DNA from: Fidelibacterota bacterium
GTDB taxonomy: Bacteria > Fidelibacterota > Marinisomatia > SCGC-AAA003-L08 > JACNLC01
Length of the DNA stretch: 32,283 bases
Assembly: GCA_018657495.1 (NCBI GenBank)
Contig: JABHXA010000024.1
Span: 1 to 32,283, forward strand
Direction: 5' to 3'
In this document: positions 1-7,637 of the stretch, one piece after another
Layout: every line of letters starts with the position of its first letter
Position numbering within the stretch: the first letter of the stretch is position 1
Made by a program: the position numbers and the translations under genes
Notes under the pieces: generated by a model
Told to the model about the DNA's origin: nothing
Databases searched by the model: none
The model's input: the letters and a program-made list of their open reading frames with translations, nothing else

Positions 1-49
1 CTTTTTTGTTTTAAATTTAACAAGAAGTCTCTCACAGGATTAATCTCTT

Positions 50-820
50 TTATTCCGGAAGGCTTTGACACGCTACATAATCGCCAATGATTAGCGGAGC
101 AAGGGACTGTGGATCTAAAAATGCAAATGTGGTATTTGCATCCAAGGGGCTATTCATCCACTCAGGTCCAAGCAAGGATAACTCTAAGTTCTCAAATGAA
201 TATATAAGAGAATTATTGAATACTGTTGCTTCAAATATATTATTCTCTTCTTGAACAAAGGGGCCATGTATGGCAATGTTTTCACCTTCATATTCATTCG
301 GCAGATTGATCACGGATACTGTTAAGTTTGTAATCGCAGATGGTGGTAATTGTACTTCTCCGTTGACCGTTAGACTTGGCTCATTAATATCAATGATCAA
401 CCATGGTGGTTCTGTCAAACTGTATTGAGCGTCAATAACGACAGTATTCATGATATCCCCTGTTAGAGCCACCCTGAAATTATTGTCATTACTCCCATAA
501 TTCCCGACGATTACCTGGTTCCATGTACCTGGTTGAAAGAATGAAAATGCGGCGTTCGCCCCTTCAGGAATATCTAACCAGCCATAATCAAGAGGAGTGA
601 TATCTATATCATAAAATGTCAGGGAGAGAATATTATCAGCAACCACGGAGAGCGACAAATTATTATTCCAACTATTCATGGTGCCGGCTAATGCTAACTG
701 ATCACCCTCAAATTCAATCGGTAAATTAATCACCTGAACCTGAACATGTGTTTGAGCCTGTATCCAACACACAAAAACTGATAAATAAAGCATTATTATC
801 GCAAGACAGCGATTGTACAT
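50..820 (-). CDS. Small secreted protein with two tandem beta-sandwich-like repeats
   Basis: A 256-residue protein with a clear N-terminal signal peptide (about residues 1-23, hydrophobic core, ending QAQ). It carries an internal duplication: residues about 28-112 align with about 168-250. Each copy begins with a VINLP-x-E-[FY]-EG-[DE] motif and ends near an IxG-[ND]-Y motif about 80 residues later. The opening of copy one (LALAGTMNSW) resembles the start of carbohydrate-binding modules of the CBM20/CBM48 kind, but this is only a local likeness. Copy two lacks the 35-residue tail that follows copy one, so the protein may be shortened at its C-terminus. The start is supported by a GGGGA Shine-Dalgarno just upstream of the ATG. 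Probably periplasmic or extracellular. No enzyme motif is visible and the function is unknown. Confidence 0.75.
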   Translation of the reverse strand: MYNRCLAIIMLYLSVFVCWIQAQTHVQVQVINLPIEFEGDQLALAGTMNSWNNNLSLSVVADNILSLTFYDIDITPLDYGWLDIPEGANAAFSFFQPGTWNQVIVGNYGSNDNNFRVALTGDIMNTVVIDAQYSLTEPPWLIIDINEPSLTVNGEVQLPPSAITNLTVSVINLPNEYEGENIAIHGPFVQEENNIFEATVFNNSLIYSFENLELSLLGPEWMNSPLDANTTFAFLDPQSLAPLIIGDYVACQSLPE

Positions 821-1174
821 ATTGTCCCCAATTGATTATATAATTATGTGGACAAATTAAACATTTGTAATTATTGGATACAATGACCATCCTTTTAGAA
901 TGAGATGAATTCCTGATCCAGCAAACATTTAGAATATTTTGATATATTAATAGAAAATAAAATATCAGTTTTAGCATGACTCGTTCGTCAAAAAAATATT
1001 TAATGATTATAAAATTAAACAAATTATCAGTAAAAAGTATGTTTATATGGACTTAATTGTATTTTTATCGAATATGTATTCCACATATAGATTATATGTT
1101 TCTATATTATCAGGCCTTCCAGAACAAATATCATAACAGAAATAATTCTGTATTTACTGACAACAGGAGAGGAA
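821..1174. other. Divergent intergenic region
   Basis: This AT-rich gap separates the divergent starts of the small secreted protein and the CotH-like gene, so promoters for both should lie here. I see no convincing RNA gene, repeat or sigma-70 box. Short open frames inside it are low-complexity and have no ribosome binding site. Confidence 0.5.
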
Positions 1175-3478
1175 ATGTCAAAATATATAAATATAATCTA
1201 TTTAGTAATATTCATAATTATCAGTTCATTAAGTTACAGTCAGGACCTATACAATCCATACCATGTGAATGAATTAAATATAGAATTTTATAATCCTGAT
1301 TATGATTCGATCCTCCAGGACCGGTGGGAAATCGATGACAAGAGTTATCTATTAGCCACCATAACTATAAATGGTCAGGAATATGACAGTGTAGGTGTGC
1401 GTTATAAGGGTAATTCCACATTCTATTGGGCGCAGGAAACCAATAATCCGAAGATGCCTTTCAACATTGATATAGATTTAGTTCATGATGATCAGAATAT
1501 TAATGGTTACAATAAACTCAAACTATCAAATGCACTATTTGATATTACCTATGTGAAAGAACCAATTGGGTATATTACTGAAGGTCTTTATTTACCCACA
1601 TCAGAGGCTGGATACATGGATGTATCTGTTGATGGCGAGCATTTAGGTCTGTATGTCAATGTTGAGTCGGTCAACAGACAATTTCTCAGTAAGCACTTTG
1701 GTAACAATGACGGAACCTTTTTTAAATGCGAACCCCAGTACCATTATGGTGATGTATATTTTGCCTGGCCATCATTAGCATGGAATGGAAGTGATTCACT
1801 GCATTCTCAATACCAAATGGGTTATGAATTAAAATCTGATAGTGGTTGGCAGGATTTAATTGATCTCATATATACACTTAATTTTCAAATCGAGGATATT
1901 GAGACAATTTTAAATGTCGACCGGGCCCTCTGGTTTTTCGCAGCCTCAACAGTGATGCCTGATGTGGATGCATATACTGGTCTCTACAGGCATAATTATT
2001 ATTTATACCGCAATACCAGCAGTGGGCAATTTGAGGTCATTCCATGGGATAAAGACCAGACTTTTGGCAATTCAATTATCAATCTTGTTCTTGAAGAGGG
2101 CGGTAATATTCAATGGATCTATCGTCACTCCCCCTTTCAATATGAGGGCGATCACTCTCGACCATTATTTAGCAGACTCATAGATATACCACTCTATAAA
2201 AAGATTTATACAGCACATATAAGAACCATTATCGATGAGATTTATAATGTGGATTACTTTTTAGATTTTGCCAATACCATTCAGGATTCAATCGAACCAT
2301 ATGCTTCAAACGATCCCAATGTTTTTGAATCTTTTGAGGGTGGGGATTACTTTGAATATAATGTCGATCATTTCATGATTACACCGGATGGGGTACGATG
2401 GTGCGGCATAACCTCCACTGTTGCTCCTCATTCGAACTTTCTATCATTCAACTCAGAAATATCCAAGATCGCCCCGACTATTTATAATGTAAATCAATCT
2501 GTGGCAAATCCCAGTCAGGATGATACGGTTTGGATAACCACTGAAATTTCCGATGCAGAGACTGTGGAGTTGATGATTACAATAAATGAGTTTCCGGCAA
2601 ATTTTATTTCAATGCCAATGTTTGATGATGGGGAGCATGAAGACGGCATAGCCAATGATAATATTTATGGTGTCAGTATTCCATTTTCTAATTATGGTCA
2701 GCATATAAAATATTATATCCGGGCTTCAAATGATGATGCTCTGGTACTTGAACCTCAGAAGGCAGAACGGGTTTTCTTTGAATACGTAGTTGGGGCAACC
2801 GTTTTTGATGGAACAACCATCGTAATCAACGAAATAAATTATAATTCATCAGATGACATTAACCCAGATGACTGGGTCGAAATCTATAATCCACTTGATA
2901 CAGATGTGGATATTAGCCAATGGGTCTTTAAAGATGAGAATGACGATCATATTTTTACATTTGCTGATGATCTGTCTCTTGGATCACATGAATATCTGGT
3001 ACTTTGTGAAAACTCCACTTCATTTATGCAATTTTTTCCAGAAGTAGAAAATTACATTGGTGACTTTGGCTTTGGTCTCAGCGGTGGCGGTGAATTAATC
3101 CGCTTATTTGACTCTGATGGAATTCTTATTGATACAGTCACATATGATAATGATCCACCATGGCCTCCCGAACCGGATGGTTTTGGCCCCACACTTGAAT
3201 TAAACAATCCAATTGCAGAAAATTCGGATGTTTCCAATTGGTTTGCAAGTGAGGCAAACGGCACAGCTGGTGAGGTAAATAGTAATTTCCAACCTTCCGG
3301 TTGCTCTGATCTGGCAGGAGATGTCAACCTTGATAATATTATTGATGTTTTGGATATCGTCTTTACCATTGGCTGTATTTTCTCTGGGGAATGTGATAAT
3401 TGCCCGGATGTAAATGACGACGGCAATATTGACGTCATTGATATTGTGCAATTAGTGGATATAATTCTCGGAGACTGA
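1175..3478 (+). CDS. Secreted CotH-kinase family protein with lamin-tail domain and dockerin-like tail
   Basis: A 767-residue exoprotein. Residues 1-22 form a signal peptide. Residues about 30-430 match the CotH family, known from spore-coat protein H as an atypical protein kinase. Visible motifs are GVRYKGNST, then YNKLKLSNA, then HNYYLY followed by IPWDKDQTFG, the usual C-terminal CotH signature with acidic metal/ATP-site residues. Residues about 547-680 resemble an extracellular lamin-tail domain (INEINYN, DDWVEIYNP, DISQW). Residues about 714-767 are a dockerin-like duplicated Ca-binding segment (GDVNLDNIIDVLDIV and DVNDDGNIDVIDIV), with four extra cysteines around the linker. There is no C-terminal sorting domain, so the dockerin-like pair is the terminus. 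AGGAGAGG stands just before the ATG. Known CotH kinases phosphorylate Ser in coat proteins. The substrate here would be a surface protein, by inference. Confidence 0.85.
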   Translation: MSKYINIIYLVIFIIISSLSYSQDLYNPYHVNELNIEFYNPDYDSILQDRWEIDDKSYLLATITINGQEYDSVGVRYKGNSTFYWAQETNNPKMPFNIDIDLVHDDQNINGYNKLKLSNALFDITYVKEPIGYITEGLYLPTSEAGYMDVSVDGEHLGLYVNVESVNRQFLSKHFGNNDGTFFKCEPQYHYGDVYFAWPSLAWNGSDSLHSQYQMGYELKSDSGWQDLIDLIYTLNFQIEDIETILNVDRALWFFAASTVMPDVDAYTGLYRHNYYLYRNTSSGQFEVIPWDKDQTFGNSIINLVLEEGGNIQWIYRHSPFQYEGDHSRPLFSRLIDIPLYKKIYTAHIRTIIDEIYNVDYFLDFANTIQDSIEPYASNDPNVFESFEGGDYFEYNVDHFMITPDGVRWCGITSTVAPHSNFLSFNSEISKIAPTIYNVNQSVANPSQDDTVWITTEISDAETVELMITINEFPANFISMPMFDDGEHEDGIANDNIYGVSIPFSNYGQHIKYYIRASNDDALVLEPQKAERVFFEYVVGATVFDGTTIVINEINYNSSDDINPDDWVEIYNPLDTDVDISQWVFKDENDDHIFTFADDLSLGSHEYLVLCENSTSFMQFFPEVENYIGDFGFGLSGGGELIRLFDSDGILIDTVTYDNDPPWPPEPDGFGPTLELNNPIAENSDVSNWFASEANGTAGEVNSNFQPSGCSDLAGDVNLDNIIDVLDIVFTIGCIFSGECDNCPDVNDDGNIDVIDIVQLVDIILGD

Positions 3479-3525
3479 TAATCTAATACCCAAACAATAT
3501 TATTTTAGATTAAGAAGGAGAAATC

Positions 3526-3567
3526 ATGAATATAGTTGTGGCAATGGTACAAGGAGATTTGAAATAA
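3526..3567 (+). CDS. Tiny ORF with strong ribosome binding site (possible leader peptide or gene remnant)
   Basis: Thirteen codons (MNIVVAMVQGDLK) followed by TAA. It is preceded by AAGGAG with ideal spacing, one of the best Shine-Dalgarno sequences in the window. It could be a leader peptide, the remnant of a gene start, or chance. No homologue is recognised and no codon run typical of attenuation is present. Confidence 0.25.
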   Translation: MNIVVAMVQGDLK

Positions 3568-3632
3568 CTCAAAGATATTAAGTCGTCTAGTATCAATTCG
3601 ACAGTTAGTTTTTTTTAGTTTACATTAACGAT

Positions 3633-3705
3633 TATTTTGTAAAATTATGATGTTTCAAGTAGAAATATTCACAGCAGATGACAATAATTATCATTTTACA
3701 AAATA
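3633..3705. repeat. 13-bp perfect inverted repeat
   Basis: The left arm TATTTTGTAAAAT (3633-3645) is exactly complementary to ATTTTACAAAATA (3693-3705), separated by 47 bases. A further TTAAC/GTTAA pair flanks the arms (around 3625-3629 and 3712-3716). Transcribed, it could fold into a long stem ahead of the terminator. It could also be the footprint of a small mobile element. Confidence 0.5.
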
Positions 3706-3729
3706 TCCATAGTTAACGAGCTAAACTTC

Positions 3730-3758
3730 AACCCGTGGGAAATCCTGCGGGTTTTTTT
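3730..3758 (+). terminator. Rho-independent terminator
   Basis: A 10-bp stem (AACCCGTGGG with CCTGCGGGTT, two G-U pairs), an AAAT tetraloop, and a run of T residues directly after the stem. It ends transcripts entering from the CotH side, or any short RNA made from 3479-3729. It lies about 116 bases before the MttB-like start, so an attenuator role is possible but unsupported. Confidence 0.8.
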
Positions 3759-3874
3759 GTATAATAAAGGATGTGTTAAAAAGATCACTCGGCTATCTGC
3801 TGATTGAAATCTCAAAAACTGAAACAATATAACGATTAGATAAATGTCAAATAAATTCACATAGAGGGGATGGC

Positions 3875-5335
3875 TTGAGACCTAAAGTTACTTTTTTAAC
3901 TGAAGTTCTGATAAAACAGATTATATCTGAAGCAGTAACAATCTTATGCAAGATTGGTGTGGAAATTCATAATCCTGCCGTACTGGATCTGCTTGAAACT
4001 CATGGTGCCACTGTCGACAGGGATACATCTAATGTAAAATTTACAGACACACTCATTGAGGAATCCCTTAAATCTGTCCCGAGCTCTTTTAATTTGTACG
4101 ATATACATGGAAACGAAACTCATGATTTTTCCGGTTTCAATATCCACTTTACTCCTGGTTCATCAGCCCTGAATATCCTGGATTACTCTACAGACGAGAG
4201 ACGTAAACCGGATACAAGTGACTATATAAATTATGTCAGGCTGGTAGATCAACTTAAAAATATGGCCTCTCAGAGTACCGCTTTTATACCCGATGATGTT
4301 CCAGAACAGATGTCGGACAGTTATCGATTATTTCTTAGTCTTTTATACGGTAGGAAACCAGTTATTACCGGTGCATTTTCAATTGAATCTTTCAATATTA
4401 TGAAGGAATTTCAGCTGGCAATAAGGGGAACAAAGGAAATGCTGGCTGAGAAACCGTTGACGGTATTTTCCTGCTGTCCCACGTCACCATTAAAATTTAG
4501 TCATGCAACATCGCAGAATATTTTAGATTGCGCCAAATATGCTATTCCAGTTGAAATAGTCACTATGCCGTTGTCAGGATTTATAGCACCGGTAACATTG
4601 ACGGGCACCCTTGTTCAGCATACGGCAGAAACTTTTAGTGGCATCGTTATCAGCCAGATGGCCACACCCGGCGCTCCCATCCTCTATGGTGGTTCTCCAG
4701 CAGTATTTGATCTCCGTTATGAGACAACACCAATGGGTGCCATCGAGACGATGATGCTGGATTGTGCTTATAATGAGATTGGAAAATATCTTGGAATCCC
4801 CACCCAGGCCTACATTTCTTTAAGTGATGCTAAACAACTCGATGCCCAATGCGGTCTGGAAACCGGCATGGGTGCAACGCTTGCTGCTCTTGCCGGGATC
4901 AATAATATTTCCGGTCCCGGTATGCTGGATTTTGAAAGTACCATTAGTCTTGAAAAACTGGTTTTGGATAATGAAATCTGCGGCATGACTTTTCGAATGC
5001 TGGAAGGAATCAAACCTCGAGAAGATTTCCCTTCTGAACCGATTTTCACGGAACTATTGAAGGATGAGCATTTACTCATCGCCAATCATACACGGAAACA
5101 TCTCAAGCATGAACATCGCTTTCCCGGTCCAGTCATTGATCGAGCCAATCATTCCCGCTGGAAAGCTGACGGTTCCTTAACATTAACGCAACGGGCGCAT
5201 GCTGAAGTAGAAAATCACATTAGCGAATATCAGCCGAATGGCCTGTCCAAGGAAATTAGCCGTGAAATGATCCAACTTATGGAAACTGAAGCAAAAAGAT
5301 TTGGATTATCTTCACTACCGGAAAGAGTCTCTTGA
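3875..5335 (+). CDS. MttB-family (non-pyrrolysine) corrinoid methyltransferase
   Basis: A 486-residue protein of the trimethylamine methyltransferase MttB superfamily (COG5598). In characterised members it moves a methyl group from a methylated amine to Co(I) of a partner corrinoid protein. Family features are the N-terminal segment with LLETHGATVD, then HFTPGSSALNILDY, the glycine-rich TIM-barrel motifs GAPILYGGSPAVFD and GMGATLAALAGINNISGPGM, and a C-terminal helical tail. No in-frame stop is read through, so it belongs to the pyrrolysine-free branch, whose known members use quaternary amines such as glycine betaine, proline betaine or carnitine. Which one applies here cannot be told. The start is TTG, with GAGGGG six bases upstream; the nearby ATG at 3870 runs into a stop after one codon. 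It is first in an operon with reactivase, corrinoid and homocysteine methyltransferase genes. Confidence 0.88.
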   Translation: MRPKVTFLTEVLIKQIISEAVTILCKIGVEIHNPAVLDLLETHGATVDRDTSNVKFTDTLIEESLKSVPSSFNLYDIHGNETHDFSGFNIHFTPGSSALNILDYSTDERRKPDTSDYINYVRLVDQLKNMASQSTAFIPDDVPEQMSDSYRLFLSLLYGRKPVITGAFSIESFNIMKEFQLAIRGTKEMLAEKPLTVFSCCPTSPLKFSHATSQNILDCAKYAIPVEIVTMPLSGFIAPVTLTGTLVQHTAETFSGIVISQMATPGAPILYGGSPAVFDLRYETTPMGAIETMMLDCAYNEIGKYLGIPTQAYISLSDAKQLDAQCGLETGMGATLAALAGINNISGPGMLDFESTISLEKLVLDNEICGMTFRMLEGIKPREDFPSEPIFTELLKDEHLLIANHTRKHLKHEHRFPGPVIDRANHSRWKADGSLTLTQRAHAEVENHISEYQPNGLSKEISREMIQLMETEAKRFGLSSLPERVS

Positions 5336-6108
5336 GACAATCCAGTTTATTTAACCCTACTGAGATTCTGCCAAATGAAAAGGATATTCTCAAACATCAG
5401 GGCATACCTGAAGAACATACACCATCCACCAGGATTCAAAATATACTTTCAGAAGCTATCATCTTGTTTATAGGTGAAGCCAAACCTCAATGGATAAGAG
5501 CTCAAGTAAGTAGGTCAGAATTTAAGGCAATATATTTGGGAGCCGGAGAAAACTTCATAGAAAATCCACTTGAAAATATATATTCCCAGGCATCGAATTT
5601 GGCATTGTTTGCCCTGACGGTTGGTCTGGAAATCAGTAATAAAATCGAAAATTTATTCCAGCAGAAAGAATATGCCCTGGCAGCCATGCTGGATTCAGTG
5701 GCGTCAACTGCTGCCGAAAATGCCGTGGCAAGATGTGAAAAACTCTATGAGGAATCATTACAGGAAACCGATGAAACAGCGACCGTTCTGGCATATAGTC
5801 CCGGTTACTGCGGTTGGCACATCAGCGGACAGAAAAACCTGTTTGACTATCTAAAACCTGAACAGATTGGTATTACTATCAATAATCATTTTTTAATGAC
5901 ACCGCTAAAATCAGTTTCCGGATTGCTGGTAGCCGGACCGCCAAAAATCCATCTGTTTAAAAATAATTTCGATTTCTGCCGATCGTGTACAGATAAAAGC
6001 TGTACTGAGCGAATGTGGAAAATAAATCATCCTGAGGAAAAAAACTCAGAGATAAGGAGAACTAATGGAATTACTACTGCAGATTTCAGCCAGTCTTCAG
6101 CAGGGTGA
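5332..6108 (+). CDS. MetH-type B12 reactivation domain protein
   Basis: A 258-residue free-standing version of the C-terminal AdoMet-binding activation domain of cobalamin-dependent methionine synthase. Diagnostic features are Y155-SPGYCGWHISGQ (the MetH SPGY AdoMet-binding loop) and MTPLKSVSGLLVAGP (residues 189-203, the SVSG motif). It would reductively methylate an oxidised Co(II) corrinoid with AdoMet. A C-terminal C216-x2-C219-x4-C224 cluster, absent from MetH, could hold metal or an Fe-S centre (inference). The TTG start overlaps the upstream TGA (TTGA), implying translational coupling. The 3' end overlaps the corrinoid gene by 44 bases. It fills the role that RamA-type ATP-dependent ferredoxins play in other MttB systems. 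Confidence 0.85.
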   Translation: MRQSSLFNPTEILPNEKDILKHQGIPEEHTPSTRIQNILSEAIILFIGEAKPQWIRAQVSRSEFKAIYLGAGENFIENPLENIYSQASNLALFALTVGLEISNKIENLFQQKEYALAAMLDSVASTAAENAVARCEKLYEESLQETDETATVLAYSPGYCGWHISGQKNLFDYLKPEQIGITINNHFLMTPLKSVSGLLVAGPPKIHLFKNNFDFCRSCTDKSCTERMWKINHPEEKNSEIRRTNGITTADFSQSSAG

Positions 6109-6700
6109 CGACAGCAAAGTACATGAATTGACATCCCTGGCACTACAGCAGGGCCATGCACCGGAAAAGATACTGAGTGATGGTTTAATCGCCGGTATGG
6201 ATATTATCGGTAAACAATTCCGTCATCATGAAATATTTCTGCCGGATGTTTTGATGGCAGCCAAAGCTATGAATGCCGGTCTGGACCTCTTAAAACCATT
6301 ATTGCAGGAGTCCGGACAAATCGGTTTGGGCAAAATAGTCATCGGTACAGTTAGTGGCGATCTCCATGACCTGGGCAAAAACCTGGTGACGATTATGCTA
6401 AAAGGGGCAGGATTTGAAGTCATTGACCTTGGCAAAGATGTCAAGCCGTCAACATTTGTTGATACTGCAATTAGTGAAAATGCAACTGTTATTGGTATGT
6501 CTGCCCTGCTTACGACTACCATGCCGGTGATGAAATCTGTTGTGGAAATCCTCCATGAAAGAGGATTGGCAAACTCAATAAAAACGATAATCGGCGGCGC
6601 ACCCCTTTCTGACGAATATGCCCGGGAGATTGGTGCCGATGCCTATGCCTATGATGCGGCCAATGCCGTTGTAAAAATTAAAGAATTAATGGGTGTGTGA
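6065..6700 (+). CDS. Corrinoid (B12-binding) methyl-carrier protein
   Basis: A 211-residue protein of the MtbC/MtaC/MttC type. It has an N-terminal four-helix cap (about 1-88) and a Rossmann-like B12 domain (about 89-211). The motif DLHDLGKN places H101 as the lower axial cobalt ligand (DxHxxG). It is followed by GMSALLTTTM (residues 144-153) and the GG of TIIGGAP (174-180), the usual corrinoid-binding loops. Length is normal for the family. AAGGAGA precedes the ATG by five bases. It starts inside the reactivase gene and ends three bases before the homocysteine methyltransferase start. It is the shuttle between the MttB-like enzyme and the final methyl acceptor. Confidence 0.92.
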   Translation: MELLLQISASLQQGDDSKVHELTSLALQQGHAPEKILSDGLIAGMDIIGKQFRHHEIFLPDVLMAAKAMNAGLDLLKPLLQESGQIGLGKIVIGTVSGDLHDLGKNLVTIMLKGAGFEVIDLGKDVKPSTFVDTAISENATVIGMSALLTTTMPVMKSVVEILHERGLANSIKTIIGGAPLSDEYAREIGADAYAYDAANAVVKIKELMGV

Positions 6701-6703
6701 ATT

Positions 6704-7606
6704 GTGGATTTCCATCAACAATTATTAAAACCAGGAAACGTCCTTGTTGCCGACGGCGCTATGGGCACCATGTTATTCAAGGCAGGATTAAAATCAGGTG
6801 AATGCCCTGAATTGCTCAACCTGGAAAAACCGGAAATACCTGCAGATGTGGCCAGACAGTATTTTAAAGCCGGGTCTGATATTATATTTACCAACACATT
6901 TGGTGCTTCCCCTGCAAAACTGGCTGATTTTGGTTTGGCTGATAAAGCTGCGAAAATCAATTCCGAAGCAGTCCGATTAGTTAGGAAGGTGGTGGGAGAA
7001 AAAGCCTTTATCGCCGGTTCATGTGGCCCCAGCGGTAAAATGCTGCAGCCCTATGGCGAATTCGAACCAAATGAATTATTTAGCAGTTTTAAGATCCAGG
7101 CGGAAGCGTTGATAAATGCCGGGGCAGATATTATTTGCATTGAAACCATGAGTGATATTCAAGAAGCCCTGCTGGCCCTCAAAGCGACTCGTTCTATCTC
7201 AGCATCATTTCCCGTTATGGTTACACTCACCTACGATAAAACAGCCCGAGGATTTTATACCTATATGGGTATAGATATAGATTCAACAATCAAAAAACTG
7301 GAAAATGAAGGTGTGGATGTAATTGGTTCAAACTGCGGCAATGGTTTTGAAAATATGGTAGAAATCGCCAAACAGTTTAAAAAATTAACCTCAATACCAT
7401 TATTGATACAGGCAAATGCCGGTCAACCCAGGTTAACCGTTGATGAACTTGTCTATGATGAAACACCAGATTATTTTGCCGAAAATGCCCGAAAACTGAT
7501 TGACCTCGGCGTTTCAATTATTGGCGGCTGCTGCGGTACAACACCGGCACATATTTCGGCAATACGACAGGTGATTGACACCTATCAACTAACAGGAAAG
7601 ACATAA
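6704..7606 (+). CDS. Homocysteine S-methyltransferase (MetH N-terminal-domain-like)
   Basis: A 300-residue TIM-barrel homocysteine methyltransferase corresponding to the N-terminal module of MetH. Motifs are DGAMGTML (17-24), TNTFGAS (63-69), GSCGPSGKMLQPYGE (105-119), GSNCGNG (208-214) and GGCCGTT (274-280). C211, C276 and C277 match the three zinc-binding cysteines that activate homocysteine. The expected reaction is methyl-Co(III) corrinoid plus homocysteine to methionine plus Co(I) corrinoid. No pterin-binding domain is attached or encoded nearby, so the methyl donor is presumably the MttB-like enzyme rather than methyl-folate. The start is GTG, three bases after the corrinoid gene; no in-frame ATG suits better. 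Confidence 0.9.
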   Translation: MDFHQQLLKPGNVLVADGAMGTMLFKAGLKSGECPELLNLEKPEIPADVARQYFKAGSDIIFTNTFGASPAKLADFGLADKAAKINSEAVRLVRKVVGEKAFIAGSCGPSGKMLQPYGEFEPNELFSSFKIQAEALINAGADIICIETMSDIQEALLALKATRSISASFPVMVTLTYDKTARGFYTYMGIDIDSTIKKLENEGVDVIGSNCGNGFENMVEIAKQFKKLTSIPLLIQANAGQPRLTVDELVYDETPDYFAENARKLIDLGVSIIGGCCGTTPAHISAIRQVIDTYQLTGKT

Positions 7607-7637
7607 CAGATATGATTTGCACAGAATGTAGAATATT

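Larger units (their letters stand above)
3479..3874. other. Gap upstream of the methyl-transfer operon
   Basis: This gap lies between the CotH-like gene and the MttB-like gene. It holds, in order, a 13-codon ORF with a strong ribosome binding site (3526-3567), an A/T-rich 13-bp inverted repeat (3633-3705) and an intrinsic terminator (3730-3758). About 115 bases remain for a promoter and leader. No cobalamin or SAM riboswitch consensus was recognised. Confidence 0.5.

Noticed and set aside
726..1022. 98-codon minus-strand frame overlapping the first gene's start
   Set aside because: It overlaps the signal-peptide region of a better gene in another frame, has no ribosome binding site and shows low-complexity composition.
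3052..3438. 128-codon antisense frame within the CotH-like gene
   Set aside because: The sense strand encodes recognisable lamin-tail and dockerin-like domains, so this is a shadow frame.
1175..3478. Cellulosome interpretation of the dockerin-like tails
   Set aside because: No glycoside hydrolase catalytic domain and no multi-cohesin scaffoldin are present. Dockerin-like pairs are common on surface proteins of FCB bacteria.
3759..3874. Cobalamin or SAM riboswitch before the methyl-transfer operon
   Set aside because: No B12-box or S-box consensus could be found in the leader by eye.
3875..5335. Possible pyrrolysine-containing MttB
   Set aside because: The frame is full length with no in-frame TAG, so it belongs to the pyrrolysine-free branch.
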